NCBI RefSeq assembly: GCF_001557535.2
Contig: NZ_CP014306.1
Span: forward strand, 2,728,001-2,792,000
Reading direction: 5' to 3'
Length of the DNA: 64,000 bases
DNA from: Burkholderia sp. PAMC 26561
GTDB lineage: Bacteria > Pseudomonadota > Gammaproteobacteria > Burkholderiales > Burkholderiaceae
Below the pieces are notes generated by a model. It did no database searches. It was not told the DNA's origin and saw nothing but the letters and a program-made list of their open reading frames with translations. Positions within the stretch are counted from its first letter, which is position 1. Every line of letters begins with the position of its first letter. The position numbers and the translations under genes are program-made. Of this stretch, positions 36,837 to 46,096 are shown in pieces.

Positions 36837-37040
36837 TCAGACCTTGTCGCGCGTGAAACGCATCGCCGAGCCTTCGCGGTTGATACGCTCCCAGATCGCG
36901 CGCTTTTCGTCGTCGCTCAGGAATACCCAGTTGGAAACTTCGGAGGCGGTCCGGCCGCAGCCCTTGCAAATGTCGTCGAAGAGCGTGGAGCACACGCCAA
37001 TGCACGGGCTGTCGGGTAAATCGTGAAGATTCGATGCCAT
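36837..37040 (-). CDS. DUF1289 small Cys-rich protein
   Basis: 67 residues from ATG 37040. Four Cys in the pattern CIGVC...CKGCGRT form the DUF1289 signature, thought to bind a metal; the WVFLSDDEKRAIWERI helix is also typical (Fe-S/Zn-binding candidates). Convergent with the nitronate monooxygenase gene, 29 nt apart. Function not established. Confidence 0.9.
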   Translation of the reverse strand: MASNLHDLPDSPCIGVCSTLFDDICKGCGRTASEVSNWVFLSDDEKRAIWERINREGSAMRFTRDKV

Positions 37041-37107
37041 AAGACGCCTGTAAAGCGGGCGCTGCACGTGTTAAACGGCAGCGCCTGCGCGGAAAGTGAA
37101 CCCGATT

Positions 37108-38400
37108 TTACCGCGCAATGCTGTATCCGATCCGGGCGATCCAGTGTTGCCGCTGGTTGTAGTCGAGAATGTCCTCGCCGTAGCCGTTAAAATACCCCAC
37201 CCACAAATAACCGCCCCATGCGCTGTTGATGAGCTTGGCAAGCGGGTACGTGAACTGGGCATCCACGCTGCCGTATTTCGCCTTCGTCCCTTTGCGCAAG
37301 GTCGCCGCGAGTTGCCAGCTTTCCGGGCTGCCGTACTTCACGAGCAAATCCACGTACCCGCGATAGTCCTGGATATCCTCGTTGCCGCTCTTTGTGATGT
37401 AGTAATAAACCTTCGGCGATATGGTCAGGTGGTTCGAGTTGACATCGCCGAAATCCCACGTCGGGCGGACGAACGCGATATTGATCGCGCGCGAATCGGC
37501 GCCGCTCTTGCCGTTCGATTCATGGCCGATACCCGCCGTCACGCCCATGCGCGACCAGAGCGAACTCTTCCAGCCCGTGTCCTGCAGGTAGTAGAACAGT
37601 TGCGGCTGGTAGCTGGTATCGCGAAAGGGTGCGGACTCTGCGGACAAGTCCCAGATCGAGGTCTGCGTGTACGCCAAGTACAGGTTGTCCAGGAAGCTGC
37701 GTGAGCGGGGATCGTCGGGCAGCATCAGGCGGTACTTGAAGCTGAACTGGAACTTGGCGAGGTTGTCGCCGTTCTGGCCATCGGCGAAATACATGGGTTC
37801 GAACGTCGATAAACGGCCGCTCAGCATGCGGTCGCTCGTGGGCGTCGGTACTGCCGATGTATTGGCCGCCGCTTCCGCGCTCGCAAGTTGCTGCGGCGTC
37901 TTTGCCTGCGTCTCGGCGGTCTCCGCGGCGACAACCTGGGCTTGCTTGTCGCCGCGGTTAAGCACGATCAGCATGGGCGATGAATCGAAACCCACCGGGT
38001 CGACTTTCACCGTGCCGCGCGCCGTGTCCGGCCACGGGGCCGAGTACTTGACCTTCCTGTATTGGCCTGGGCGCAGCGTGAGTCTGTCCGGCACGTTCGC
38101 TGCGCGATCGAGCGCCAGCGGTTTCGGCGGCAGATCGCCGTTGGTCAGCGTGACCGTGAGGTTGCGGGGGACGTCGATGGTCAGCGGCTTCTTGTCGTCA
38201 TCGCTGTACAGCAGCGTGAGTTCGAGCGGCTGCTGAGCGGCTGCTTCCCGCACCGGTTGCAGCACCGAGACCGTGGCATGGGCCGTCGCGGTCCAGCAAA
38301 AGCCCAAGCCAAGCGCCGCTGCAAAAGGGGTAAGACGAAAAGCACGCGGAATACCGCGCAGTGGCAAACGATTGATGTGCTGCAGTGGGCCTTGGGCCAT
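37108..38400 (-). CDS. pldA: Outer membrane phospholipase A
   Basis: 430 residues. Signal peptide at the N-terminus (cleavage probably after TATAHA, near residue 41). The C-terminal ~250 residues form the 12-strand OMPLA barrel; the active-site motif HESNGKSG (His and Ser) is near residue 298 and the catalytic Asn partner follows in the DSRAINIAFVRP strand area. The enzyme hydrolyses phospholipids in the outer leaflet when activated by dimerisation with calcium. It ends in Arg rather than the usual aromatic residue (IGYSIAR). The ~170-residue N-terminal soluble part is longer than in E. coli. Confidence 0.9.
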   Translation of the reverse strand: MAQGPLQHINRLPLRGIPRAFRLTPFAAALGLGFCWTATAHATVSVLQPVREAAAQQPLELTLLYSDDDKKPLTIDVPRNLTVTLTNGDLPPKPLALDRAANVPDRLTLRPGQYRKVKYSAPWPDTARGTVKVDPVGFDSSPMLIVLNRGDKQAQVVAAETAETQAKTPQQLASAEAAANTSAVPTPTSDRMLSGRLSTFEPMYFADGQNGDNLAKFQFSFKYRLMLPDDPRSRSFLDNLYLAYTQTSIWDLSAESAPFRDTSYQPQLFYYLQDTGWKSSLWSRMGVTAGIGHESNGKSGADSRAINIAFVRPTWDFGDVNSNHLTISPKVYYYITKSGNEDIQDYRGYVDLLVKYGSPESWQLAATLRKGTKAKYGSVDAQFTYPLAKLINSAWGGYLWVGYFNGYGEDILDYNQRQHWIARIGYSIAR

Positions 38401-38704
38401 GAAACGATCGTCCTTGTGGCGTTGATTGGCATCGGGCGCGGCGATGCGGCAAAGGACGATAAACCCATTCTCCTTGCCGTCTGTTGAGCGCGGCTCACAA
38501 CCGCAAAACGTCGCGGATTTCGCTCATCGCCGGGACTTGCAGCCAGCGAATCTTCGAAATGCCGAATTGTAAACGCGATGAACGTTTATCTCGAAATACG
38601 GTGCAAAACGGGCAGCAACAGCAAGAAGCGATCCCGGGCGGCAAGAATTGCCTGGTGGGATCTCGGTTATATGCTGGAGTGACGTTGCGTCATTACGTGG
38701 CCGC
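38401..38704. other. Intergenic region between pldA and mntH
   Basis: 304 bases upstream of pldA and downstream of mntH, both minus strand. It should carry the pldA promoter, but I found no convincing element, terminator hairpin or gene. Confidence 0.5.
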
Positions 38705-40060
38705 TCAGACGTCCGTCACTAATTGCCACAGCAAAGCCACGTTCAACACGACGATAATCCCGGCGCACATCCACGCCAGGGCCAGCGGGATGCGTTTGAC
38801 GCGCCAGCGGCCCATGAGGCCGGCATCGGAAGCGAAACGTACGAGGGGAATGACGGCCAGCGGCAGTTGCAGGCTCAAGACCACCTGACTCGCCACGAGC
38901 AACTGATTGGAACCGTGTTCGCCAAACGCGCCGACGGCAAGCAGCGCCGGTCCTATTGCAAGTGTGCGGGTCAGGAGCGCCCGAGCCCAGCGTGCAATTT
39001 TCAACTGCAGGAAACCTTCCATCACCGCCTGGCCCGCCAGCGTGCCGGTGACGGTCGCGTTCAGCCCGCAGGCGAGCAGCGCCGCTGCGAAGATGGCGCT
39101 TGCCCACTGGCTGCCGACAAGCGGGGCGATCAGGCGGTGTGCATCGGCGAGATCGCTGACGTCGTAATGTCCGCTTGCGTGAAAAACAGCGGCGGCCACG
39201 ATCAGTAGCGACGCATTCACCGTGAAAGCCAGGCTGAGCGATGCAAACGTATCGATGTTCACGCCTTTCATGGCGTCGGAGATGGCTTCGTCGTCGCCGC
39301 TTTTCGCGTGGTCCTTTACCAGCGCCGAGTGCAGGTAAAGGTTGTGCGGCATGACGGTCGCGCCCAGGATGCCGGCGGCGAGCCAGACCATGCCGGCGTC
39401 GCGCAAGAGCGCGGCGGGCGGCGCGAGGCCGGCGAGCGCGCCGCGCCACGAGGGATTGGCGAGCGCGAGTTCGACCACGAAACAAAAGCCCACGAAAAAG
39501 ATCAGCGTGGTGATGACGATCTGCAGCGGACGTTGGCCACGGCTTTGCAGCGCGAGCATGGCGAACGTGCCCACGGCGGACATCAGCACGCCAACCGTGA
39601 GCGATACCCCCAGCAGCAGTTGCAATGCCACGGCGCTGCCGACGACTTCGGCGACGTCGCACGCGATGATCGCGATCTCACAAGTGATCCAGAGGAAAAC
39701 CGTGGTGCGGCGGCTATAGCGGGCGCGGCACAGTTGGGCAAGATCACGTCCGGTCACGACGCCGACTTTCGATGCCACCCATTGCAGCAGCAAACCCATC
39801 AGGCTGGCTGCCAGCACCACGCTCAGCAACTGGTAGCCGTACTTTGCGCCGCTGCCAAGCGCGGTGGCCCAGTTCCCCGGGTCCATGTAACCGACCGCGA
39901 CCAGCGCGCCGGCGCCGATAAAGGAGAACCAGCGTCCGCGTACTCGGGGAGCGCCGTCGGGCGGTTCGCCGCGATGATTGAGGCGGGAGGCGGGAACGAG
40001 ATCGGACGGCGGATTGTCCGCAGAGCCAGTCTGGTCGAGAGCGGACGAATTCGTATTCAT
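38705..40060 (-). CDS. mntH: Nramp-family divalent metal transporter MntH
   Basis: Proton-driven Mn2+/Fe2+ importer of the inner membrane. 451 residues with about 11-12 helices. The first metal-site motif DPGNWATAL is near residue 58 and the second, MPHNLYLHSAL, near 240. The first ~35 residues are a hydrophilic extension. Divergent from potF. A palindrome overlapping its likely -10 lies 16 nt upstream of the start. Confidence 0.94.
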   Translation of the reverse strand: MNTNSSALDQTGSADNPPSDLVPASRLNHRGEPPDGAPRVRGRWFSFIGAGALVAVGYMDPGNWATALGSGAKYGYQLLSVVLAASLMGLLLQWVASKVGVVTGRDLAQLCRARYSRRTTVFLWITCEIAIIACDVAEVVGSAVALQLLLGVSLTVGVLMSAVGTFAMLALQSRGQRPLQIVITTLIFFVGFCFVVELALANPSWRGALAGLAPPAALLRDAGMVWLAAGILGATVMPHNLYLHSALVKDHAKSGDDEAISDAMKGVNIDTFASLSLAFTVNASLLIVAAAVFHASGHYDVSDLADAHRLIAPLVGSQWASAIFAAALLACGLNATVTGTLAGQAVMEGFLQLKIARWARALLTRTLAIGPALLAVGAFGEHGSNQLLVASQVVLSLQLPLAVIPLVRFASDAGLMGRWRVKRIPLALAWMCAGIIVVLNVALLWQLVTDV

Positions 40061-40075
40061 GCAGTCTGAGGCCTG

Positions 40076-40092
40076 TTTCCTATAACCGGAAA
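40076..40092 (-). promoter_or_regulatory. Palindrome over the mntH promoter
   Basis: TTTCC-N7-GGAAA spans TTATAG on the minus strand, a reasonable -10 with the mntH start 16-24 nt away. A dyad at this point is where a Mn/Fe repressor would bind. Not a recognisable Fur or MntR consensus. Confidence 0.35.
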
Positions 40093-40403
40093 TTCACGAA
40101 GCGGGTGGAAAAATGGCGAGTTCGGCAAGAGCAGTGCCGCGGCGAGCGTCGGTTCCGGCTGCGCAGCAACCAACGTTCCGCTCCGTGTAGTCAGCGGCAA
40201 ATGCACGACAAAAACCTTCGATTCGATAACAACATGGCAATCTCCCCAATGATGACATTACGCAAGCGAATGCGCTTTCAGATTCATTGGCGGCATTATG
40301 GTCTTTACCGGTATCGATAAGGTGCCGTGTCCGCACCAGCCACAATGCACCAGCTCGCGCCAGTCCTTGCAGGCAGTGATTCCGCGCATGTGCACTTTGC
40401 GCG

Positions 40404-40426
40404 ACAATCGCTCCCGATTGTTTTTT
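40404..40426 (+). terminator. Intrinsic terminator-like hairpin in the potF leader
   Basis: 7-bp perfect stem ACAATCG / CGATTGT with a CTCC loop, followed by a run of six T. No gene lies upstream on this strand for 340 bases, so it would end either a short untranslated RNA or a regulated potF leader. Confidence 0.6.
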
Positions 40427-40548
40427 GGTGCGACGCGTTTTGATGATAGTTTTCGTTTTTTTCACCGTCTCGATTGAGCTATAAGGAAAGGGCGCATCGG
40501 GATGAGGGTGGTCAACGGCCGGCAAGTCGAAAGGACGGAGGAACTGAT

Positions 40549-41679
40549 ATGGCAGAGAAATTGGCGGACCAGTTGTCAAAGCGCGCAGGCGCGGCGGCGT
40601 TAGTAGTGGCCACTGCAATGGCATTGGGAGCGTCGATGCCGGCATCGGCGAAAGACACGCAGCTCAACGTCTACAACTGGTCGGACTATATTGCCAAGGA
40701 CACCATCCCGAACTTCGAGAAGCAGACCGGCGTCAAGGTCAAATACGACAACTACGACAGCGACGACACGCTGCAGGCCAAGTTGCTTACAGGCAATTCG
40801 GGCTATGACATCGTGGTGCCGACCAGCAATTACGCGGGCAAGCAGATCGCCGCCGGCATTTTTTCTCCGCTCGACAAATCCAAGCTCCCGAACCTCAAAT
40901 ACCTCGATCCCGACCTGATGAAACTCGTCGCCGGCGCGGACCCGGGCAACCAGTACACGGTGCCCTGGGCGTACGGCACGACGGGTCTTGGCTACAACGT
41001 GACGAAGGTCCAGCAGATTCTCGGCAAGAACGTGCCGCTCGATAACTGGGACATCCTGTTCAAGCCGGAAAACATCTCGAAGCTGAAGGCATGCGGCGTG
41101 TCGGTGCTCGACGCGCCGGACCAGATGTTTGCGGCGGCGCTGCATTACATCGGCAAGGATCCGATGAGCACGAACCCGGCCGACTACCGCGCCGCGCTCG
41201 CGATGCTCAAGAAGATCCGCCCGTACATCACCCAATTCAACTCGTCGGGCTACATCAACGACCTGGTAGGCGGCGATGTGTGCTTTACCTACGGCTGGTC
41301 CGGTGACGTCGTGATCGCCAAGCACCGCGCCGTGGACGCAAAGAAGGCGTTCAAGATCGAGTATTACATTCCGAAGGGCGGCGCGCCGGTCTGGTTCGAC
41401 GTGATGGCCATCCCGAAGGACGCGAAGAACAAGGAAGCCGCGCTCGAGTGGATCAATTACATCGAGACGCCGCAGGTCCACGCCGCAATCACGAACGAGG
41501 TGTATTACCCGAGCGCGAACCAGGAAGCGCGCAAGTACGTATCGAAGGATGTGGCTGAAGATCCCGCCGTGTATCCGCCGCAGGACGTGATCAAGACGCT
41601 GTTCCTGCTCAAGCCGTTGCCGCCGGAAATCCAGCGCCTGCAGACCCGGCTCTGGACCGAGTTGAAGTCCGGCCGATAA
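40549..41679 (+). CDS. potF: Putrescine-binding periplasmic protein PotF
   Basis: 376 residues from ATG 40549 with GGAGGAACT upstream. Signal peptide about residues 1-34 (ALVVATAMALGASMPASA, then KD). Polyamine-binding protein of the ABC importer PotFGHI; the substrate-site segment YNWSDYIAKDTIPNFEKQTG is at about residues 40-60 and the GDVCFTYGWSGDV loop near 245. PotF (putrescine) is favoured over PotD (spermidine) by overall similarity and by the potG-potH-potI order. Confidence 0.93.
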   Translation: MAEKLADQLSKRAGAAALVVATAMALGASMPASAKDTQLNVYNWSDYIAKDTIPNFEKQTGVKVKYDNYDSDDTLQAKLLTGNSGYDIVVPTSNYAGKQIAAGIFSPLDKSKLPNLKYLDPDLMKLVAGADPGNQYTVPWAYGTTGLGYNVTKVQQILGKNVPLDNWDILFKPENISKLKACGVSVLDAPDQMFAAALHYIGKDPMSTNPADYRAALAMLKKIRPYITQFNSSGYINDLVGGDVCFTYGWSGDVVIAKHRAVDAKKAFKIEYYIPKGGAPVWFDVMAIPKDAKNKEAALEWINYIETPQVHAAITNEVYYPSANQEARKYVSKDVAEDPAVYPPQDVIKTLFLLKPLPPEIQRLQTRLWTELKSGR

Positions 41680-41710
41680 AGAAACGATGCCGCACGGCGT
41701 ACGATGAACG

Positions 41711-41738
41711 CAAAGCCCCCGGTCACCCGGGGGCTTTG
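41711..41738 (+). terminator. Rho-independent terminator between potF and potG
   Basis: 12-bp perfect stem CAAAGCCCCCGG / CCGGGGGCTTTG with a TCAC loop; T-rich sequence follows. It lies 32 nt after potF and should lower expression of potGHI relative to the binding protein. Confidence 0.85.
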
Positions 41739-41830
41739 TTCGTCACCGGTTTGAACATTGGTACAGGAAAAAAACGCAGTGGAACGAGGCAGCACGAACG
41801 CGCGGATGCGCACGAGCCGGGCAGCAGATC

Positions 41831-43027
41831 ATGAGTGAGCAGTGGAGTGCAGTGCCTTCCGCACAAGGTGGCCAGAACGGCTCAGGCGGTCCCAACGGCC
41901 GCCGGCCGGAGCCCGGCATGCGCAGCCCGGACTGGGCCGAAGAGAACTTCGTGCGGATCGTCGATGTCGTCAAGAAATTCGATGAAACCGTCGCTGTGAA
42001 AGGCGTGAACCTGTCGGTCAAGAAGGGTGAGTTGTTTGCGCTGCTCGGCAGTTCCGGTTGCGGCAAGTCCACCTTGCTGCGCATGCTCGCGGGGCTCGAG
42101 TCGGTGACATCGGGCCAGATATTGATCGATGGCGAGGATCTCGCGGCCATGCCGCCGTATCGCCGGCCGACGAACATGATGTTCCAGTCGTACGCGCTCT
42201 TTCCGCATATGTCGGTGGAAGCAAATGTCGCGTTCGGGCTGAAGCAGGAAGGCGTGCGCGGCGCGGAGCTCAAGGAGCGCGTGCACACGACGCTCGAACT
42301 CGTGCAAATGGCGCGATATGCGCAGCGCAAGCCGCACCAGTTGTCCGGCGGGCAGCAGCAGCGGGTGGCGCTTGCCCGCAGTCTCGTGAAGCGGCCGAAG
42401 CTGCTGTTGCTCGACGAACCCATGTCCGCGCTCGACAAACAAATCCGCCAGCGTACGCAGATCGAGCTGGTGAATATCCTCGATAAAGTCGGCGTCACCT
42501 GCATCATGGTCACGCACGATCAGGAAGAGGCCATGACCATGGCTGGCCGGATCGCGGTGATGAGCGAGGGCGAGATCATCCAGACCGGCACGCCGCACGA
42601 AGTCTACGAATACCCGAATAGCCGGTTCACGGCGGAATTCATCGGTTCGACCAATCTCTTCGATGGCAACGTGGTCGAGGACGAACCCGATCACGTGTTC
42701 GTGGAGTCGAAGGATCTGCCGTCGCGCTTGTATGTGAATCACGGGATCACTGGACCGCTCGGCATGCCGGTCACCATTTCGGTCAGGCCGGAGCGCATCG
42801 CGCTGACACGCAAGCCGCCCGAAGGCGCCTATAACTGGGGCCGTGGGACGATCGCGAACATCGCTTACATGGGCGGCTACACGCTTTATCACGTGAAGCT
42901 TGACAGCGGCAAAGTGGTGGTCGCGAACTTGTCGAGCCTGACAATCGGCGAACTCGAATCACCCACCTGGGACGACGAGGTTTATGTGCGCTGGTCGGCG
43001 TCGGCCGGTGTGGTGCTCACGGCATGA
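41831..43027 (+). CDS. potG: Putrescine ABC transporter ATP-binding protein PotG
   Basis: 398 residues. A ~35-residue hydrophilic N-terminal lead precedes the ATPase: Walker A GSSGCGKST near residue 73, signature LSGGQQQRVALARSL near 172, Walker B LLLLDEPMSALD near 195, and a C-terminal TOBE domain (GPLGMPVTISVRPERIAL). Powers putrescine uptake with PotH/PotI. Its stop overlaps the potH ATG by 4 nt. Confidence 0.94.
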   Translation: MSEQWSAVPSAQGGQNGSGGPNGRRPEPGMRSPDWAEENFVRIVDVVKKFDETVAVKGVNLSVKKGELFALLGSSGCGKSTLLRMLAGLESVTSGQILIDGEDLAAMPPYRRPTNMMFQSYALFPHMSVEANVAFGLKQEGVRGAELKERVHTTLELVQMARYAQRKPHQLSGGQQQRVALARSLVKRPKLLLLDEPMSALDKQIRQRTQIELVNILDKVGVTCIMVTHDQEEAMTMAGRIAVMSEGEIIQTGTPHEVYEYPNSRFTAEFIGSTNLFDGNVVEDEPDHVFVESKDLPSRLYVNHGITGPLGMPVTISVRPERIALTRKPPEGAYNWGRGTIANIAYMGGYTLYHVKLDSGKVVVANLSSLTIGELESPTWDDEVYVRWSASAGVVLTA

Positions 43028-43938
43028 AAGCGCTGCATTCAATCCGGCAACGCTTTGGTCTTTCCGGAAGGACGGCTGTGATTGCCGGGCCGTATCTCTG
43101 GCTCGTGCTGCTGTTTCTCGTGCCGTTCCTGCTGGTCGTGAAGATCAGTTTCTCCGACTCGCGTCTGGGCATCCCACCTTATACGGATTTGACGGCTTTG
43201 AAAGAGGGCGTGCTGAATATCGCGCTCGATTTCTCGCACTACGCATTCCTGCTGACCGACAGTTTGTACTTCGCAACGTACATGAACTCGCTGCTGGTCG
43301 CGGGGATATCGACGTTGCTGTGTTTGCTGATCGGTTATCCGATGGCGTATTACATCGCGCGATCGAATCCGGCGACCCGCAATCTGCTGATGATGGCCGT
43401 CATGCTGCCGTTCTGGACATCGTTTCTGATTCGCGTCTATGCGTGGATCGGCATTCTCAAGAACAACGGGCTGCTGAACAATTTCCTGATGTGGACGGGG
43501 ATCATTCATTCGCCCATCGAGCTTTATCACACGAATATCGCGGTTTATATCGGCATGGTGTATTCGTATTTGCCGTTCCTCGTAATGCCGCTCTACGCGC
43601 ATTTGGTCAAGATGGATCTGACCTTGCTCGAAGCCGCTTACGATCTCGGCGCGAAGCCCTGGAAAGCGTTCTTGCAGATCACGCTGCCGCTTTCGAAGAA
43701 CGGGATCATTGCGGGATGTTTGCTGGTGTTCATTCCGGCGGTGGGCGAATACGTGATTCCGGAACTGCTCGGAGGCGCGGATACCTTGATGATCGGCCGC
43801 GTGATGTGGAATGAATTCTTCGATAACGCCGACTGGCCCATGGCCTCGGCCGTGACGTGCGCGATGGTCTTGCTGCTGCTCGTGCCCATGGCCGTCTTCC
43901 AGTATTACCAGGCGAAGCAACTGGAGGAGAAGCCATGA
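43024..43938 (+). CDS. potH: Putrescine ABC transporter permease PotH
   Basis: 304 residues, six predicted membrane helices. The EAA loop (LEAAYDLGAKPWKAFLQITL) near residue 200-220 contacts PotG. Overlaps potG and potI by 4 nt at each end (ATGA), so potG-H-I are translationally coupled. Confidence 0.94.
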   Translation: MKALHSIRQRFGLSGRTAVIAGPYLWLVLLFLVPFLLVVKISFSDSRLGIPPYTDLTALKEGVLNIALDFSHYAFLLTDSLYFATYMNSLLVAGISTLLCLLIGYPMAYYIARSNPATRNLLMMAVMLPFWTSFLIRVYAWIGILKNNGLLNNFLMWTGIIHSPIELYHTNIAVYIGMVYSYLPFLVMPLYAHLVKMDLTLLEAAYDLGAKPWKAFLQITLPLSKNGIIAGCLLVFIPAVGEYVIPELLGGADTLMIGRVMWNEFFDNADWPMASAVTCAMVLLLLVPMAVFQYYQAKQLEEKP

Positions 43939-44756
43939 TCCAGCCTAGCCGCCCGCTGCGTTTTACGTTTCTCGGTATCGGATTCCTGTTTCTTTATATC
44001 CCGATCATCAGCCTGATTGTGTATTCCTTCAACGAGTCGCAACTGGTCACGGTATGGACGGAGTTTTCGTTCAAGTGGTATCGCGCGCTGGTTCACGATG
44101 AAGAGTTGATCAACGCCGCGTGGTTATCTATACGGATTGCAGTATTTACGGCGTGCGCGTCGGTCGTGATCGGCACGTGGGCGGGTTACGTGCTCGCGCG
44201 AATGGGCCGGTTTCGCGGCTTCACGCTCTATGCCGGCATGATCAACGCGCCGTTAGTGATTCCCGAGGTGATCCAGGGGATTTCGCTGTTGCTGCTGTTT
44301 GTGGAAATGGCCAAGATTTTCGGCTGGCCTGCGGGACGCGGCTTGTTCACCATCTGGATTGGCCACGTGATGCTGTGTATTTCCTATGTCGCGATCATCG
44401 TGGAATCGCGGGTCAGGGAATTGAATCCATCGATTGAAGAAGCCGCACTTGATCTGGGCGCCACGCCGTTACGGGTGTTTTTCTCGATCACGCTGCCGCT
44501 CATATCGCAGGCGTTGGTGGCCGGGTGGCTGCTGTCGTTCACGCTGTCGATCGATGACCTCGTGTTGTCCGCATTCTTGTCCGGACCGGGATCGACCACG
44601 TTGCCGCTCGTCGTGTTTTCGCGCGTCCGGCTCGGGCTGAATCCCGAGATGAACGCGCTGGCCACGTTGTTTATTGCGTTTGTGACGGTCGGCGTGATCG
44701 GCGCAAATTATGTCATGCAGAGAAACGAGCGAAAGCGCCTGGCCAACGTGCTTTAA
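43935..44756 (+). CDS. potI: Putrescine ABC transporter permease PotI
   Basis: 273 residues from ATG 43935, which overlaps the potH stop by 4 nt; a longer in-frame start lies inside potH and is not used. Six membrane helices, EAA loop IEEAALDLGATPLRVFFSIT. Second permease of the putrescine importer and last gene of the operon. The convergent dehydratase gene ends 4 bases downstream. Confidence 0.94.
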   Translation: MIQPSRPLRFTFLGIGFLFLYIPIISLIVYSFNESQLVTVWTEFSFKWYRALVHDEELINAAWLSIRIAVFTACASVVIGTWAGYVLARMGRFRGFTLYAGMINAPLVIPEVIQGISLLLLFVEMAKIFGWPAGRGLFTIWIGHVMLCISYVAIIVESRVRELNPSIEEAALDLGATPLRVFFSITLPLISQALVAGWLLSFTLSIDDLVLSAFLSGPGSTTLPLVVFSRVRLGLNPEMNALATLFIAFVTVGVIGANYVMQRNERKRLANVL

Positions 44757-44759
44757 CCG

Positions 44760-45788
44760 TCAGGCGGCCATCGACAGGTGTTTGTTCAGCGTCGCCGGGT
44801 CGGTGTTCGTGCCGCACAGCAGGACGCCGACGCGCTTGCCTTCCAGCGTTTCGCGCAACGGCCCGAGCAGCGCCGCCGTAGCCGCGGCGCATGCCGGTTC
44901 CACGGCCAGCTTAAGCTCGTTGAACAAATGCAGCATGGCGCGGCGCAGGTCGGCATCGGTTACGGTCACGAGACGGTCGATATGCCGCCGGCACAACTCG
45001 TAGCTGTACTCCTCGGTATGCGGCGCCATCAATGAATCGGCAATGCTCTGCATGGCGCCCATCTTCACCGTGTGGTTTGCGGCGAAGCTTTGGCCCATGG
45101 CATCGGCGCCTTCGGGCTCGACGCCGAAGACATGTATCGATGGATTCGCGAGCCGGAATGCCAGCGACACACCCGCAGCAAGGCCGCCGCCGCCGACAGG
45201 CAGGATCACCGCGTCGAGGTCAGGCGCTTGCGATGTCCATTCGTAACCGAGCGTGGACGTACCGATCACGGTTCTATATCCGTTGAACGGGTGCACGAAA
45301 TAGCGGCCTTCCTCGGCTTCGATCTTACGCACGATCTCGAACGCTTCCGCGCCGTTCTCCGCCATCACGACTTCGGCGCCGAAACGGCGGCACAACGCGA
45401 CGCGCGCCGGACTCGCGGTCTTGATCATCACGACCTTCGCGCCGATTTCGAGGCGCATCGCAGCATAAGCGACGGCCACCGCATGATTTCCCGCCGATAC
45501 ACACGTCACGCCCGCATCGCGCTCACTGTCGGATAAGGCAAGCAGGTGCGAAAAGGCGCCACGCGTCTTGAACGTGCCGCCGACCTGCAGCAGCTCGAAC
45601 TTGAAGTTGACCGGCGTGCCTTCCAGTGTGGGGAAGTCGTGGCGCTCGAAGGTCGGCGTGCGCGCAACCCACGGCGCGAGCGCCATGTGCTGGGCGGCGA
45701 TATCGTCGAGGGTGGGGATCGGCGTGCCGTCGATGGTCTGGTCGGGGTGATGGGCGGTGGACATGGGGATGTGCGTAATGTGGGTCAA
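44760..45788 (-). CDS. Threonine/serine dehydratase-like PLP enzyme
   Basis: 342 residues (ATG 45788; ATG 45764 is an alternative). Fold type II PLP enzyme: Lys in GGTFKTRGAFSHLL near residue 73, the SAGNHAVAVAYAA segment that binds substrate carboxylate, and the PLP phosphate loop LPVGGGGLAAGVSL near 199. There is no C-terminal ACT-like regulatory domain, so it resembles catabolic dehydratases or serine racemase-type enzymes rather than IlvA. It follows the MNT and argE genes on the same strand with short gaps. Exact amino-acid substrate is uncertain. Confidence 0.88.
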   Translation of the reverse strand: MTHITHIPMSTAHHPDQTIDGTPIPTLDDIAAQHMALAPWVARTPTFERHDFPTLEGTPVNFKFELLQVGGTFKTRGAFSHLLALSDSERDAGVTCVSAGNHAVAVAYAAMRLEIGAKVVMIKTASPARVALCRRFGAEVVMAENGAEAFEIVRKIEAEEGRYFVHPFNGYRTVIGTSTLGYEWTSQAPDLDAVILPVGGGGLAAGVSLAFRLANPSIHVFGVEPEGADAMGQSFAANHTVKMGAMQSIADSLMAPHTEEYSYELCRRHIDRLVTVTDADLRRAMLHLFNELKLAVEPACAAATAALLGPLRETLEGKRVGVLLCGTNTDPATLNKHLSMAA

Positions 45789-45801
45789 AGAAGCGTTTCA
45801 C

Positions 45802-46092
45802 TCATACCGGCGCCGCTTCCGCCAATACCTGTTCTCGAAACCTGATCGGCAGATAGCCCGGCGTGAGTAAGTCAACGGTCACGCCAAGCACTTCTTCGAG
45901 TTCCATTTGCAGGCCGCCCAAGCCGAAAAGCGTTGCGCCAGGCAAAGCGTCGACCAGCAGGTCCAGATCGCTGCGGTCCAGGTCGGTGCCATGCAAAACC
46001 GAACCCAACACACGTGGGTTGGCAGTGTGGAAGCGGCCAACCGCTTCGCGCATTGTGTCCCGTTTCAGATCAAGGGCGGCGGAAGGTTTCAT
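45802..46092 (-). CDS. MNT-type nucleotidyltransferase domain protein, no HEPN partner seen
   Basis: 96 residues from ATG 46092. Minimal nucleotidyltransferase: the catalytic G-S and D-x-D pattern is intact in GSVLHGTDLDRSDLDLLVD near residues 32-50. Such proteins are usually MntA antitoxins paired with a HEPN RNase toxin, which they AMPylate. No HEPN/DUF86 gene lies beside it. Instead it starts 5 nt after argE and stops 14 nt before the dehydratase gene, so it appears to be inserted in a metabolic operon. Confidence 0.85.
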   Translation of the reverse strand: MKPSAALDLKRDTMREAVGRFHTANPRVLGSVLHGTDLDRSDLDLLVDALPGATLFGLGGLQMELEEVLGVTVDLLTPGYLPIRFREQVLAEAAPV

Positions 46093-46096
46093 CGTA

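Larger units (their letters stand above)
40061..40548. other. Divergent intergenic region between mntH and potF
   Basis: 488 bases with no credible gene. It holds the mntH promoter palindrome at 40076-40092 and, on the plus strand, an intrinsic-terminator-like hairpin at 40404-40426 about 125 nt before potF. The rest is moderately AT-rich and contains no ORF with family features. Confidence 0.6.
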
